From Halorubrum alkaliphilum (GTDB lineage: Archaea > Halobacteriota > Halobacteria > Halobacteriales > Haloferacaceae), in contig NZ_JAGGKQ010000008.1 of NCBI RefSeq assembly GCF_017873815.1, forward strand, positions 28,333 through 92,332: 64,000 nt of DNA, in the 5' to 3' direction. The translations under genes and the position numbers were made by a program. The notes beneath the pieces are model-generated. The model made no database searches. It was given only the letters and a program-made list of their open reading frames with translations, and was not told the DNA's origin. Positions 51,271-63,945 of the stretch are shown in pieces (position 1 is the first letter of the stretch; every line of letters begins with the position of its first letter).

Positions 51271-52458
51271 ATGAACGGGAACCGGTTCGGCCGACTCTTT
51301 CAGGTCACCACGTACGGCGAGAGCCACGGCGAGGCGATGGGCGTCACCGTCTCGGGCGTCCCCGCCGGGGTCGATCTCGACGAGGAGGCCATCCAAGCGC
51401 AGCTCGACCGGCGGAAGCCGGGTCAGTCGATGATCACGACCTCCCGGGGCGAGCCAGACGAGGTCGTCGTCAACTCCGGCGTCCAGGACGGCTACACCAC
51501 CGGCACCCCGATCGGGATGGTGATCCAGAACAAGGACGCGCGCTCGGGCAAGTACGAGCCGTACGTCACCGCGCCGCGCCCCTCCCACGGCGACTACACC
51601 TACTCCGCGAAGTTCGGCACGCGCAACTGGGGCGGCGGCGGGCGCTCCTCCGCGCGAGAGACGGTGAACTGGGTCGCGGCCGGCGCGGTCGCCGAGCAGG
51701 TCCTCGACGCCTCCGAGCACGACGTGGAGATCAAAGCGCACGTCAACCGAATCGGCGACGTCGAGGCCGACGACGTGAGCTTCGAGCAGATCCTCGAGCA
51801 CTCGGAGGAAAACGACGTGCGGTGTGCGGATCCGGAGGCGGCCGCGGAGATGCAGGAGCTGATCGAGGCGTATCAGGAACGGGGGGACTCCATCGGCGGC
51901 TCCATCTACTTCGAGTGTCGCGGCGTCCCGCGCGGGCTCGGCGCGCCGCGGTTCGACAGCTTCCCGGCGCGGATCGGTCAGGCCATGTTCTCGATTCCGG
52001 CCACCACGGCGGTCGAGTACGGACTCGGCCGAGGGGCCAGTGACGTCGCCGGCAGCGACCGCAACGAGGACTGGACGTTCGACGACGGCGAGTCGTTCGA
52101 GCACGTCGAAAGCGACGAGGGCGATCCGGTTCCGGTCGGCAATGACCACGGCGGGCTTCAAGGTGGCATCACCACAGGAGAACCGATCTACGGGGAGGCA
52201 ACGTGGCACGCGCCCACCTCGATTCCGAAAAAACAGCGCTCGGCCGACTGGGAGACGGGCGAGGAGAAGGAGGTCCAAGTGGTCGGACGACACGACCCCG
52301 TCCTCCCGCCGCGAGCGGTGCCGGTCGTCGAGGCGATGTTATACTGTACCGTCCTCGATTTCATGCTGCTCGCCGGCCGGATCAATCCCGACCGCGTCGA
52401 CGGCACCCCCGGACAGTATGACACCGACTACCATCCGAGCAGTCCGGACAACCAGTAG
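51271..52458 (+). CDS. aroC: Chorismate synthase
   Basis: A 395-residue flavin-dependent enzyme, last step of the shikimate pathway. Motifs: GRLFQVTTYGESHGEAMGVTVSGVP, QLDRRKPGQSMITTSRGEPDEV, RPSHGDYTYSAKFGTRNWGGGGRSSARETV and the acidic FEHVESDEGDPVPVGNDHGGLQGGITTGEPI. Length matches the family. The TATA box CATATATG lies about 27 nt before ATG 51271. It provides chorismate for TyrA and MenF elsewhere in the window. Confidence 0.96.
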   Translation: MNGNRFGRLFQVTTYGESHGEAMGVTVSGVPAGVDLDEEAIQAQLDRRKPGQSMITTSRGEPDEVVVNSGVQDGYTTGTPIGMVIQNKDARSGKYEPYVTAPRPSHGDYTYSAKFGTRNWGGGGRSSARETVNWVAAGAVAEQVLDASEHDVEIKAHVNRIGDVEADDVSFEQILEHSEENDVRCADPEAAAEMQELIEAYQERGDSIGGSIYFECRGVPRGLGAPRFDSFPARIGQAMFSIPATTAVEYGLGRGASDVAGSDRNEDWTFDDGESFEHVESDEGDPVPVGNDHGGLQGGITTGEPIYGEATWHAPTSIPKKQRSADWETGEEKEVQVVGRHDPVLPPRAVPVVEAMLYCTVLDFMLLAGRINPDRVDGTPGQYDTDYHPSSPDNQ

Positions 52459-52482
52459 GTCGCGGCGGCTGGATCCCCCGAG

Positions 52483-53325
52483 TCACACCACGATGGTTTC
52501 GTCGACGACGACCAACAGCACGAAGCCGACGAGGAACGCCCCGGTCGCGGCGTCCGCGTGGCCGTGGCCGTGTGAGGAGGGGATCAGCTCCCGGAAGACG
52601 ACCGCGAGCATCGCGCCCGCCGCGAACCCGGCGGCGACCGGGAACAACCCGGCCGCGATCGACACCAGCGTGAACCCGAAGACGCCCGCGATGACCTGCG
52701 GACCGAGTCCGGAGAGGGTCGTGTAGACGAGCACCCGCCGGTTCGACATTCCGGTCTCGCCCATCGGTACCGCGAACGCGAAGCCGTCGGGGACGTTCTG
52801 GAGTCCGATTACGACCGCGAGCAGCAGCGCCACCTCCTCCAGCCCGGAGGCGAAGGCGACGCCGATCGCGAGCCCCTCCGGCGCGTTGTGGAGGGTGATC
52901 GCGCCGCCGATGAGCACCGCCTTCCGGAGCACGGAGTCCTGCTCGTCGATCGATGCGGTCGGGTCTCCGAGCGATGCGTCGGGAGTGGTCGCCGCCATCG
53001 AGGCGGCGTCGTCGTCGGTCGCGCCGCCCTCGGGCAGCCACTCGCGGTACTGCGCGTGGAGATGGGGTATCGCGTAGTTCCCGACCAACAGCGTGACCCC
53101 GCCGAGGAGCACGCCGACCATTACGGTAGCGAGCGTCCCCTCCTCCATACCCGGGAGGACCAGCCCGAACACGCTCGCGGCGACCATGAGCCCCGCTGCG
53201 AGCCCGAGCGCGGCGTCGTAGGTCCGATGGGTGACGCGCGCCCGAGCGAACACGGGGAGCGCGCCGAGGCCGGTCGCGAGCCCCGCGGTCCCGGTGACCG
53301 CAACCACGGTGAGAAGGTCCGACAT
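52483..53325 (-). CDS. ZIP-family metal transporter
   Basis: A 280-residue membrane protein with about eight helices. The metal path is marked by ITLHNAPEGLAIGVAFASGL and GLQNVPDGFAFAVPMG in helices IV-V, typical of ZIP transporters for Zn or other divalent ions. A His/acid loop (IPHLHAQYREWLPEGG) is in the cytoplasmic segment, with HGHGHAD near the end. TATATAAG (about 53348-53353, read on the minus strand) lies about 27 nt before ATG 53325. Divergent from gyrB. Confidence 0.9.
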   Translation of the reverse strand: MSDLLTVVAVTGTAGLATGLGALPVFARARVTHRTYDAALGLAAGLMVAASVFGLVLPGMEEGTLATVMVGVLLGGVTLLVGNYAIPHLHAQYREWLPEGGATDDDAASMAATTPDASLGDPTASIDEQDSVLRKAVLIGGAITLHNAPEGLAIGVAFASGLEEVALLLAVVIGLQNVPDGFAFAVPMGETGMSNRRVLVYTTLSGLGPQVIAGVFGFTLVSIAAGLFPVAAGFAAGAMLAVVFRELIPSSHGHGHADAATGAFLVGFVLLVVVDETIVV

Positions 53326-53477
53326 GCCTCGGCGTACCGTCCCGCAGTATATAAGTCCGGTCGACGACCCGTAGCCTCGTGTTCGAGGTATGCGGGTCGC
53401 GAGTGTCGCACCCGTCGCGTGGTCGCATCCGTCACGACCGCGGCCCGTCCGTCTCACGCCCGCGCGCGTGCGCCGTC

Positions 53478-53484
53478 TTTATAA
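53478..53484 (+). promoter_or_regulatory. TATA box of gyrB
   Basis: TTTATAA 30-36 nt before ATG 53514. It fits a short-leader transcript for gyrB-gyrA. Confidence 0.55.
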
Positions 53485-53498
53485 GCCGCCACGCGTAA

Positions 53499-57964
<4,466 letters not shown>

Positions 57965-57975
57965 CCGACCGGTAT

Positions 57976-57985
57976 CCCCTTTTTG
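57976..57985 (+). terminator. T-run terminator candidate after gyrA
   Basis: CCCCTTTTTG 12 nt after the gyrA stop. Archaeal polymerase terminates at short oligo-T runs without needing a hairpin, so this may end the gyrase message. Confidence 0.4.
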
Positions 57986-58060
57986 AATGGGACGGTGCGA
58001 CCTTCTCCCAAAAACGTTCAGGAAAATTACTTACGGTTACCGCGAAAACGGCGGAACGAG

Positions 58061-60118
58061 ATGGACGAGTACGAGGGGATCGACGAGGTCGTACACGAGC
58101 CGAGCGAGGCGTTCGCCGCGTCGACGAACGTCGCGGCGTTCATGCGCGAGTACGGGATCGACGACTACGAGGAGCTGATCGAGCGGACGACGACCGAGGT
58201 CGACGGCGAACCGGCGTCGGGCGTCGACTGGTTCTGGGACGAGATAACCGACTACCTCGACATCGATTTTTATACCGACTACGAGACGGTCCGGGACAAT
58301 ACGGAGCGGGGCTCCGCGGGCAACCGGACGCAGTCCGGCGACGATACGGACGGACCCCAGTTCACCGACTGGTATCCCGGCGGCGAGATCAACGTCGCAC
58401 ACAACGTCGTCGACCGCCACGCAGCCGTCGACTCCCCGAACCGGAACCGTGTCGCGCTGATCTGGGAGGGCGAGCCCGGAGACGTTCGCGAGATCACGTT
58501 CCACGAACTGTGCCGCGAGAGCGATCGCGTCGCCAACTATCTGGAGTCCGTCGGAGTCGAGACGGGGGATACGGTGGGGATGTATATGCCGATGGTGCCC
58601 GAGGTGGTCTCGATCCTCTACGGCTGTCTGAAAGTCGGTGCCATAGGGGTGCCGATCTTCTCCGGGTTCGGGACCGAGGCGACGGCGACGCGGATCGACG
58701 ACGCGGAGCCCACCGTGCTTTTCACCGGCGACGGGTTCTACCGCCGTGGGAGCGAGGTCCGCCTGAAGGGGACGGCCGACGAGGCGATCGAGGCGACCGG
58801 GCACGTCGAACACACTGTGGTCTATGACCGGCTGGGCGCAACTCCCGGCGGCGATTCCGACGAGCCGGTTCCGTGGCACGGCGACCGGGACGTGGCGTGG
58901 AGCGACGCGGTCGGATCGCAGTCGTCCGCGTACGAGACGAAGCGACTCCCGAGCGACGCCGAGTCCATGCTGTTGTACTCCTCGGGGACGACCGGGACGC
59001 CCAAGGGGATCGTTCACACGCACGCCGGCGTTCTGACTCAGTGTGCCAAGGAGATTCACTTCGGCTTCGACCAGAAGCCCGCCGACCGGTTCTTCTGGGT
59101 CTCCGACATCGGGTGGATGATGGGGCCGTGGACGCTGATCGGGAACCACGCGTTCGGCGGGACGGTCGTGATGTACGAGGGCGCACCCGACCATCCGGAG
59201 CCGGACCGGTTCTGGGAGCTGATCGACCGGCACGGCGTCACCCAGTTCGGCGTCTCTCCGACCGCGATCCGGGCGCTTCGCAAGCACGGTGACCAATGGG
59301 TCGACGGCCACGATCTCTCCTCGCTCCGCATACTGGGGTCGACGGGCGAGCCGTGGGATCCGGAGTCGTGGCGGTGGTTCTACGACGCGGTGGGCGGCGG
59401 CGAGTGTCCGATAATCAATATCTCCGGCGGAACCGAGATCTGCGGCTGTTTCCTGATGCCGATGCCCAACCAGCCACTGAAGCCGTGTACCCTCGGCGGC
59501 CCCGGACTCGGAATGGACGTCGACATCGTGAACGAGGCGGGCGAGTCGATCGCCGAAACGGGCGAGCGCGGCTTCCTCGTCGCTCGCGACTCCTGTCCCT
59601 CGATGACGAAGAGTCTCTGGTCGGGCGACGAGCGCTATCTCGAGGAGTACTGGTCGACGTGGCCGGATCTCTGGGACCACGGCGACTTCGCACAGAAGGA
59701 CGCCGACGGCTTCTGGTTCCTCCACGGACGCGCCGACGACGCGTTAAACGTCGCCGGGCGGAAGGTCGGTCCGGCCGAGATCGAGGGCGTCCTCATCGAC
59801 CACGACGCGGTCAATCAGGCTGCCGCGGTCGGCGTCCCCGACGACACCACGGGAACCGCGGTCGTCGCGTACGTCGTGCTCGAACCGGACGTCGAGCCGA
59901 GCGACGACCTTCGCGAGACGCTTCGGGCACTGGTCGGCGAGGAGCACGGGAAGCCGTTCCGGCCGCGCGAACTGCTGTTCGTCGACGCCTTCCCGAAGAC
60001 CCAGTCGGGGAAGATCGTCCGGCGCGCGATCGAGTCAGTGTATACGGGGGAGGACCCCGGAGACCTCTCGTCGATGGAGAACCCGGAGGCGCTGGACGGG
60101 CTTCGGAACGCTAGGTGA
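58061..60118 (+). CDS. AMP-forming acyl-CoA synthetase (ACS/propionyl-CoA-type)
   Basis: A 685-residue adenylate-forming ligase. LLYSSGTTGTPKGIVHTHAGV is the P-loop, NISGGTEICGCFL and WFLHGRADDALNVAGRKVGPAEIE are the A5/A8 motifs and PKTQSGKIVRRAI carries the catalytic Lys. A distinctive N-terminal acidic section (MDEYEGIDEVVHEPSEAFAAST) precedes it. It likely activates acetate, propionate or other acids; exact substrate unknown. ATG 58061 is used; the frame is open to 57983. It precedes the thiolase-DUF35 genes by about 770 bp with a peroxiredoxin gene between on the other strand. Confidence 0.88.
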   Translation: MDEYEGIDEVVHEPSEAFAASTNVAAFMREYGIDDYEELIERTTTEVDGEPASGVDWFWDEITDYLDIDFYTDYETVRDNTERGSAGNRTQSGDDTDGPQFTDWYPGGEINVAHNVVDRHAAVDSPNRNRVALIWEGEPGDVREITFHELCRESDRVANYLESVGVETGDTVGMYMPMVPEVVSILYGCLKVGAIGVPIFSGFGTEATATRIDDAEPTVLFTGDGFYRRGSEVRLKGTADEAIEATGHVEHTVVYDRLGATPGGDSDEPVPWHGDRDVAWSDAVGSQSSAYETKRLPSDAESMLLYSSGTTGTPKGIVHTHAGVLTQCAKEIHFGFDQKPADRFFWVSDIGWMMGPWTLIGNHAFGGTVVMYEGAPDHPEPDRFWELIDRHGVTQFGVSPTAIRALRKHGDQWVDGHDLSSLRILGSTGEPWDPESWRWFYDAVGGGECPIINISGGTEICGCFLMPMPNQPLKPCTLGGPGLGMDVDIVNEAGESIAETGERGFLVARDSCPSMTKSLWSGDERYLEEYWSTWPDLWDHGDFAQKDADGFWFLHGRADDALNVAGRKVGPAEIEGVLIDHDAVNQAAAVGVPDDTTGTAVVAYVVLEPDVEPSDDLRETLRALVGEEHGKPFRPRELLFVDAFPKTQSGKIVRRAIESVYTGEDPGDLSSMENPEALDGLRNAR

Positions 60119-60147
60119 GGCCGTGAGCATCGGTCGCGTATACGACC

Positions 60148-60630
60148 TCAGTTCGACGCCGTCGACTCCGGGATCGCGTCGACGAGCGCGTCGTAATCGG
60201 GCTCTTGCCCGGGGTTCTCGGCGAGCCACCGGTAGGTCACGGTTCCGTCCGCGTCGATCACGAACACCGCGCGTCGTGCGACGACTTCGACCCCGTAGCG
60301 GTCGAACGCCGCGACCACGTCGTACGCCTCGATCCCGTTGTGGTCCGGGTCCGCGACGAGCGGGAACGGGAGGTCGTACTCCCCGCGATACCGTTGGAGG
60401 GCATGCGGCAGGTCCGTGCTCACGCCGAGTACCGTCGTTTTCTTCCCGAACTCGTCGATCCCGTCGCGGAGCGCGCGCATCTCGTCGGTACAGGTGCCCG
60501 AGAACGCGGCCGGGAAGAACGCGAGGACGACCGGGCCGTCGCCGAGGTGGTCCGTGAGCCGAAACGGTGTCATCTCTTCGGTCACGAGCGAACCGGTGAA
60601 CTCCGGTGCGTCGTCGCCTACGTTGACCAT
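60148..60630 (-). CDS. 1-Cys peroxiredoxin (AhpE-like)
   Basis: A 160-residue redoxin. FFPAAFSGTCTDEMRALRDG contains the only Cys of the protein, at the peroxidatic position, so no resolving Cys exists inside the chain and an external reductant must be used. DHNGIEAYDVVAAFDRYG and RRAVFVIDADGTVTYRWLAENPGQEPD complete the fold. It likely removes peroxides in the cytoplasm. GATATATAC lies about 27 nt before ATG 60630 on the minus strand. A 10-bp GC stem (60672-60702) lies upstream. Confidence 0.87.
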   Translation of the reverse strand: MVNVGDDAPEFTGSLVTEEMTPFRLTDHLGDGPVVLAFFPAAFSGTCTDEMRALRDGIDEFGKKTTVLGVSTDLPHALQRYRGEYDLPFPLVADPDHNGIEAYDVVAAFDRYGVEVVARRAVFVIDADGTVTYRWLAENPGQEPDYDALVDAIPESTASN

Positions 60631-60888
60631 GCGATCCGAACGTTCCGGGGACGTATATATCGGGAGGGCCGCCGGCGGTCCGGGGCCGTTCGGGACCGCC
60701 GGGTGGGACGGCGACGTTCGTCTCTCCCGTCTCCAGACGCTGGACGGAGAACGCGGGTGTGACTGGCTCGTGCGGCCGCGAACGGGGACTTTCAATGGAG
60801 ACGAGACCACGGGCCACGGCACGCGGACCCCGACCGCGGGACCCCGGTTCCGGCAGACATAAACGGGATCCCCGGTCATCGTTCATGT

Positions 60889-62055
60889 ATGACGGAGGTA
60901 CGCGTCGCCGGGGTCGGACTCACGCGGTTCGGAAGCCACCCCGAGCGCACGGGACGGGACCTGTTCGCGGAGGCCGCCGCGAGCGCCTTCGCGGACGCCG
61001 ACGTCGACCCAACGGCGGTCGGCGAACTCAACTACGGGAACTTTATGGGGTCGCTCGCGGAACACCAGGGCCATCAGGCACCGCTGATGGCGGAGGCTGC
61101 CGGGCTCGCGTGTCCGGCGACCCGCTACGAGGAGGCGTGTGCCTCCGCCGGCGTCGCGGTCCGTGAGGGCGTCAGAACCGTCCGATCCGGCGAGGCCGAC
61201 GTGGTCCTCGCGGGCGGGATGGAGCGGATGACGAACCTCGACACCGACGGCGCGACCGAGGGGCTCGCGATCGCTGCCGACGACCTCTTCGAGGTCCGTG
61301 CTGGCATGACCTTTCCCGGGGCGTACGCCCTGATGGCGCGCGCGTACTTCGAGCGCTACGGCGGAACCCGCGAGGACCTCGCACACATTGCCTCGAAGAA
61401 CCACGAGAACGCGCTGCCGAACGAGTATGCCCAGTACCGGCGTGAGGTCTCTATCGAGGAGGCGCTCGATTCCCCGCCGGTCGCCTCGCCGCTCCACCTC
61501 TACGACGCCTGCCCGATCACCGACGGGGCGAGCGCGATCGTGATCGTGTCGGCCGACTACGCGGAGGAACACGACCTCGACGCGTCCGTCGCGGTGACCG
61601 GGACCGGACAGGGAGCCGACCGGATGGCGCTGGCCGACCGCGACCACTTCGCGCGGACGCCGGCCGCCACCGACGCCGCGACGATGGCCTACGACGACGC
61701 GGATATCGGTCCGGACGACGTCGACGTCGCCGAGGTCCACGACTGTTTCACCATCGCGGAGGTGCTCGCGATCGAGTCGCTCGGGTTCGCCGAGGCGGGT
61801 GAGGGGATCCGAGCGGCTCGCGACGGGCTCACGACCGCCGACGGCGACCTCCCCGTGAACCTCTCGGGCGGGCTGAAGGCGAAGGGCCATCCTGTCGGCG
61901 CGACCGGCGGCTCACAGATCGCGGAGCTGACGCGACTGCTTCGTGGCGACCACCCGAACAGCGGCCGGGTTCCGGACGCCGAGGTTGGCGTCGCCCACAA
62001 CGCGGGCGGGACGGTCGCCAGCGCAGTGGTCCACGTGTTGGAGGTGGCCGAATGA
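60889..62055 (+). CDS. Thiolase-family protein (SCP2/DUF35-associated type)
   Basis: A 388-residue thiolase-like protein. TRYEEACASAGVAVREG has the nucleophile Cys near residue 87; AEVHDCFTIAEVLAIESLGF and NLSGGLKAKGHPVGATGGSQIAEL carry the His. The final motif reads VAHNAGGTVAS, where a classical thiolase would have a second Cys, so it belongs to the SCP2/acetoacetyl-type clade without that Cys. ATAAACGGG lies about 30 nt upstream. It overlaps the DUF35 gene by 4 nt and probably works with it, possibly in acetyl-CoA condensation for isoprenoids or in degradation. Confidence 0.87.
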   Translation: MTEVRVAGVGLTRFGSHPERTGRDLFAEAAASAFADADVDPTAVGELNYGNFMGSLAEHQGHQAPLMAEAAGLACPATRYEEACASAGVAVREGVRTVRSGEADVVLAGGMERMTNLDTDGATEGLAIAADDLFEVRAGMTFPGAYALMARAYFERYGGTREDLAHIASKNHENALPNEYAQYRREVSIEEALDSPPVASPLHLYDACPITDGASAIVIVSADYAEEHDLDASVAVTGTGQGADRMALADRDHFARTPAATDAATMAYDDADIGPDDVDVAEVHDCFTIAEVLAIESLGFAEAGEGIRAARDGLTTADGDLPVNLSGGLKAKGHPVGATGGSQIAELTRLLRGDHPNSGRVPDAEVGVAHNAGGTVASAVVHVLEVAE

Positions 62056-62459
62056 GCGACGGAGCGTCCGGGTACGGGAACGCGGGCTACGACGAGTGGC
62101 GCAACGCGCTCGGGGACGGCGAGGGATACGCGCTCGTCTGCCCGGACGGACACGGCTCGTTGCCCCCGCGACGCGTCTGTCCGGAGTGCGGGTCGACATC
62201 GCTCCCACGCGAGCCGCTTCCCGCAGTCGGTACGATCGAGACGGCGACGGTCGTCCACGTGCCGCCGCCGCGGTTCGCCGACGACGCCCCCTACGTCACG
62301 GCCATCGCCCGCTTCGGGCCCGTGCGACTGACCGGCGTGCTGCGCGGTGTCGACCCCGAGGACGGAAGTGGACCCGTCGGTCGATCCGTCGAGAGCAACG
62401 TGGGAGAGCGGGAGACCGACGGCGGTTCGGTCGTCGTGTTTCGACCGGCGGAGAAGTGA
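62052..62459 (+). CDS. DUF35 OB-fold/zinc-ribbon acyl-CoA-associated protein
   Basis: A 135-residue partner protein. A zinc-ribbon-like ALVCPDGHGSLPPRRVCPECGST (near residues 29-51) precedes an OB-fold (VGTIETATVVHVPPPRFADDAPYVTAI, then GPVRLTGVLRG). DUF35 proteins bridge thiolases and HMG-CoA synthases or chaperone CoA substrates in archaea. ATG 62052 overlaps the thiolase stop by 4 nt (ATGA). An HMG-CoA synthase gene is not in the window. Confidence 0.88.
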   Translation: MSDGASGYGNAGYDEWRNALGDGEGYALVCPDGHGSLPPRRVCPECGSTSLPREPLPAVGTIETATVVHVPPPRFADDAPYVTAIARFGPVRLTGVLRGVDPEDGSGPVGRSVESNVGERETDGGSVVVFRPAEK

Positions 62460-62504
62460 GAGGCGGGGCGTTTCCAGCGTGAGCAGCCCGCTCGGTCGGC
62501 CGGC

Positions 62505-63272
62505 TCAGTCGCTCGTGACCAACTCGACCTCGTGGCCGTCCTGGTCCTTCGTGAACGCGTAGTTGTGGTCGCAGGACTCCGGATCGCGGTAGTCGGGCGC
62601 TTCACGAGTCATGAGGGTCTCCCACGCCTCGTCGAGGTCCTCGACTTCCAGCGCGAGGTGGCCCCACGCGTCGCCCATCGTGTAGGTTCGGCCGTCGTAG
62701 TTGTAGGTGAGCTCGAGCGACATCGCCTCCTCGGGCGCGTCGTCGGGCTCGACGAAGTAGTTCGCGAAGGAGTCTGCCTCCCAGCGGTCGCGGCTCTCCC
62801 CGAACTCGAACTTGCGGGTCCAGTAGCCGAGCGCCTCGTCGGCGTCCTCGACGCGGATCATGGTGTGATCGATGCTCCATTTCGCGCCGTAGTCGCGCTT
62901 GACGATCTCGATCTCGTGGCCGTCCGGGTCCTTCACGAACGCGTAGCGGTTCCCGCAGGACTCCGGATCACGGTAGTCGTCGACGCCGCCCTCCATCAGC
63001 TCGTCGTACGACTCCTGGAGCGCGTCCTCGGGGACACGAACCGCGATGTGCCCCCACGCGTCGCCCATCTCGTAGGAGCGTCCGTCGTGGTTGTAGGTGA
63101 GCTCCAAGAGCGCGCCCGCGTCGTGGACATCCTCGGGACCGAGGAACACGTTCGTGAACGTGTCGGCCTCCCAGCGACCCTTTTCCTCGTAGTTTAGGTG
63201 AGTCGTATACCAGTCGAGACTCTCCTCTAAGTCCTCGACACGGATCATAACGTGGTCGAACGTTGACTCCAT
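62505..63272 (-). CDS. Two-domain glyoxalase/VOC-family protein
   Basis: A 255-residue protein with two tandem VOC domains: residues about 1-125 (ESTFDHVMIRVEDLEESLDWYTTHLNYEE, ending RYAFVKDPDGHEIEIV) and 130-255 (IDHTMIRVEDADEALGYWTRKFEFGE, ending NYAFTKDQDGHEVELV). Each half has the conserved H-D-E metal-type positions (GHIAVRV, GHLALEV). It resembles glyoxalase I or an extradiol dioxygenase-like enzyme; the two halves are similar and arose by duplication. ATG 63272 (MESTFDHVM) is used. Confidence 0.9.
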   Translation of the reverse strand: MESTFDHVMIRVEDLEESLDWYTTHLNYEEKGRWEADTFTNVFLGPEDVHDAGALLELTYNHDGRSYEMGDAWGHIAVRVPEDALQESYDELMEGGVDDYRDPESCGNRYAFVKDPDGHEIEIVKRDYGAKWSIDHTMIRVEDADEALGYWTRKFEFGESRDRWEADSFANYFVEPDDAPEEAMSLELTYNYDGRTYTMGDAWGHLALEVEDLDEAWETLMTREAPDYRDPESCDHNYAFTKDQDGHEVELVTSD

Positions 63273-63539
63273 ACGCAACGGATCGGCCGCTCGCCTCAAA
63301 AGGATACTGAACGGGGCCGACCGTCCCCCGATCCACCCTGTCCGGATACGTGCCGATCGCCGCGAAAGCGAGGGCCCGAGTACGGCCCCACGAACGCTCC
63401 GGTCGCGTTCGGTCGAAGCGACTCCGTTGAAGTCCCCAGAAAACGATATGTTCCGCTCCGGTTGCGGCCAATACAGACACAGCAGCGGTCGATAGCGGGA
63501 GTAGGTATATCGATATGGATGGTCGGTTGTTTATAAGTA

Positions 63540-63885
63540 GACGAGCGGTGTTGCTGGCGGCTGTTTATAACCCGTTGCTGGCGCGATGACGCTCTTCAAA
63601 TCCTCAGCCGCTTGTTTATAAATGATTGATGGCAGATCGACGGCGAACGCCTCCAAAGCCCCAGCCGCTTGTTTATAAGCGATCGACGGTAGTTCGACGG
63701 CGAACGCCTCCAAAGCCCCAGCCGTGCGGGCGGCGTACGCTCGCTGCGCTCCTCAGTCGCTCGTTTCACTCGCTCCCTGCGGTGCTTACATCGTCATCAG
63801 AACGCTTCGCGTTCTGATTGGCTCACGAGAGCTCCGCTCTCGTGAACGCCTACGCCGCCCGCACGGCTGCCCCTTTGAGTCCCAC
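63540..63885 (+). repeat. Dispersed repeat, copy C: promoter-like boxes and multi-hairpin block
   Basis: Non-coding. GAGCGGTGTTGCTGGCGGCT (63542 on) is followed by TTTATAA boxes near 63530, 63567, 63614 and 63672. The last stands 35 nt before CCTCCAAAGCCCCAGCC (from 63707). A perfect 17-bp stem then joins 63721-63737 to 63851-63867. Between its arms are hairpins 63796-63805/63809-63818 and 63823-63832/63836-63845, each with 10 bp and a 3-nt loop. Copies A and B share parts. A structured RNA starting near 63700 would explain the arrangement; this is inferred. The gap from 63273 to 63520 shows no gene. Confidence 0.7.
63605..63718 (+). repeat. Two 57-bp tandem units within repeat copy C
   Basis: CAGCCGCTTGTTTATAA begins at 63605 and again at 63662, and CAGCCG starts a third time at 63719. 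Each unit carries a TTTATAA box, a GATGGCAG/GACGGTAG-type segment, CGACGGCGAACGCCTCC and CAAAGCCC. Amplification of a promoter-bearing unit is implied. Confidence 0.8.
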
Positions 63886-63927
63886 CCCGCACAGCACCGC
63901 ACCTCATACCTCCCCAGCCTCGTCGCT

Positions 63928-63945
63928 GGCGCCTTATAAGGCGCC
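63928..63945. other. 18-bp perfect palindrome centred on TTATAA
   Basis: GGCGCCTTATAAGGCGCC reads the same on both strands. It lies just right of repeat copy C, after CCTCCCCAGCCTCGTCGCT. It could be a bidirectional TATA-type element, a protein-binding site or the end of the repeat. From here to the window end only GC-rich sequence is seen. Confidence 0.6.

Noticed and set aside
58037..59725. 562-residue minus-strand open frame
   Set aside because: Antisense shadow of the acyl-CoA synthetase; composition is that of reverse-frame GC-rich code.
60672..60702. 10-bp GC hairpin between the peroxiredoxin and thiolase genes as a terminator
   Set aside because: It lies upstream of both divergent genes, not after either, and has no T run; perhaps chance in GC-rich DNA.
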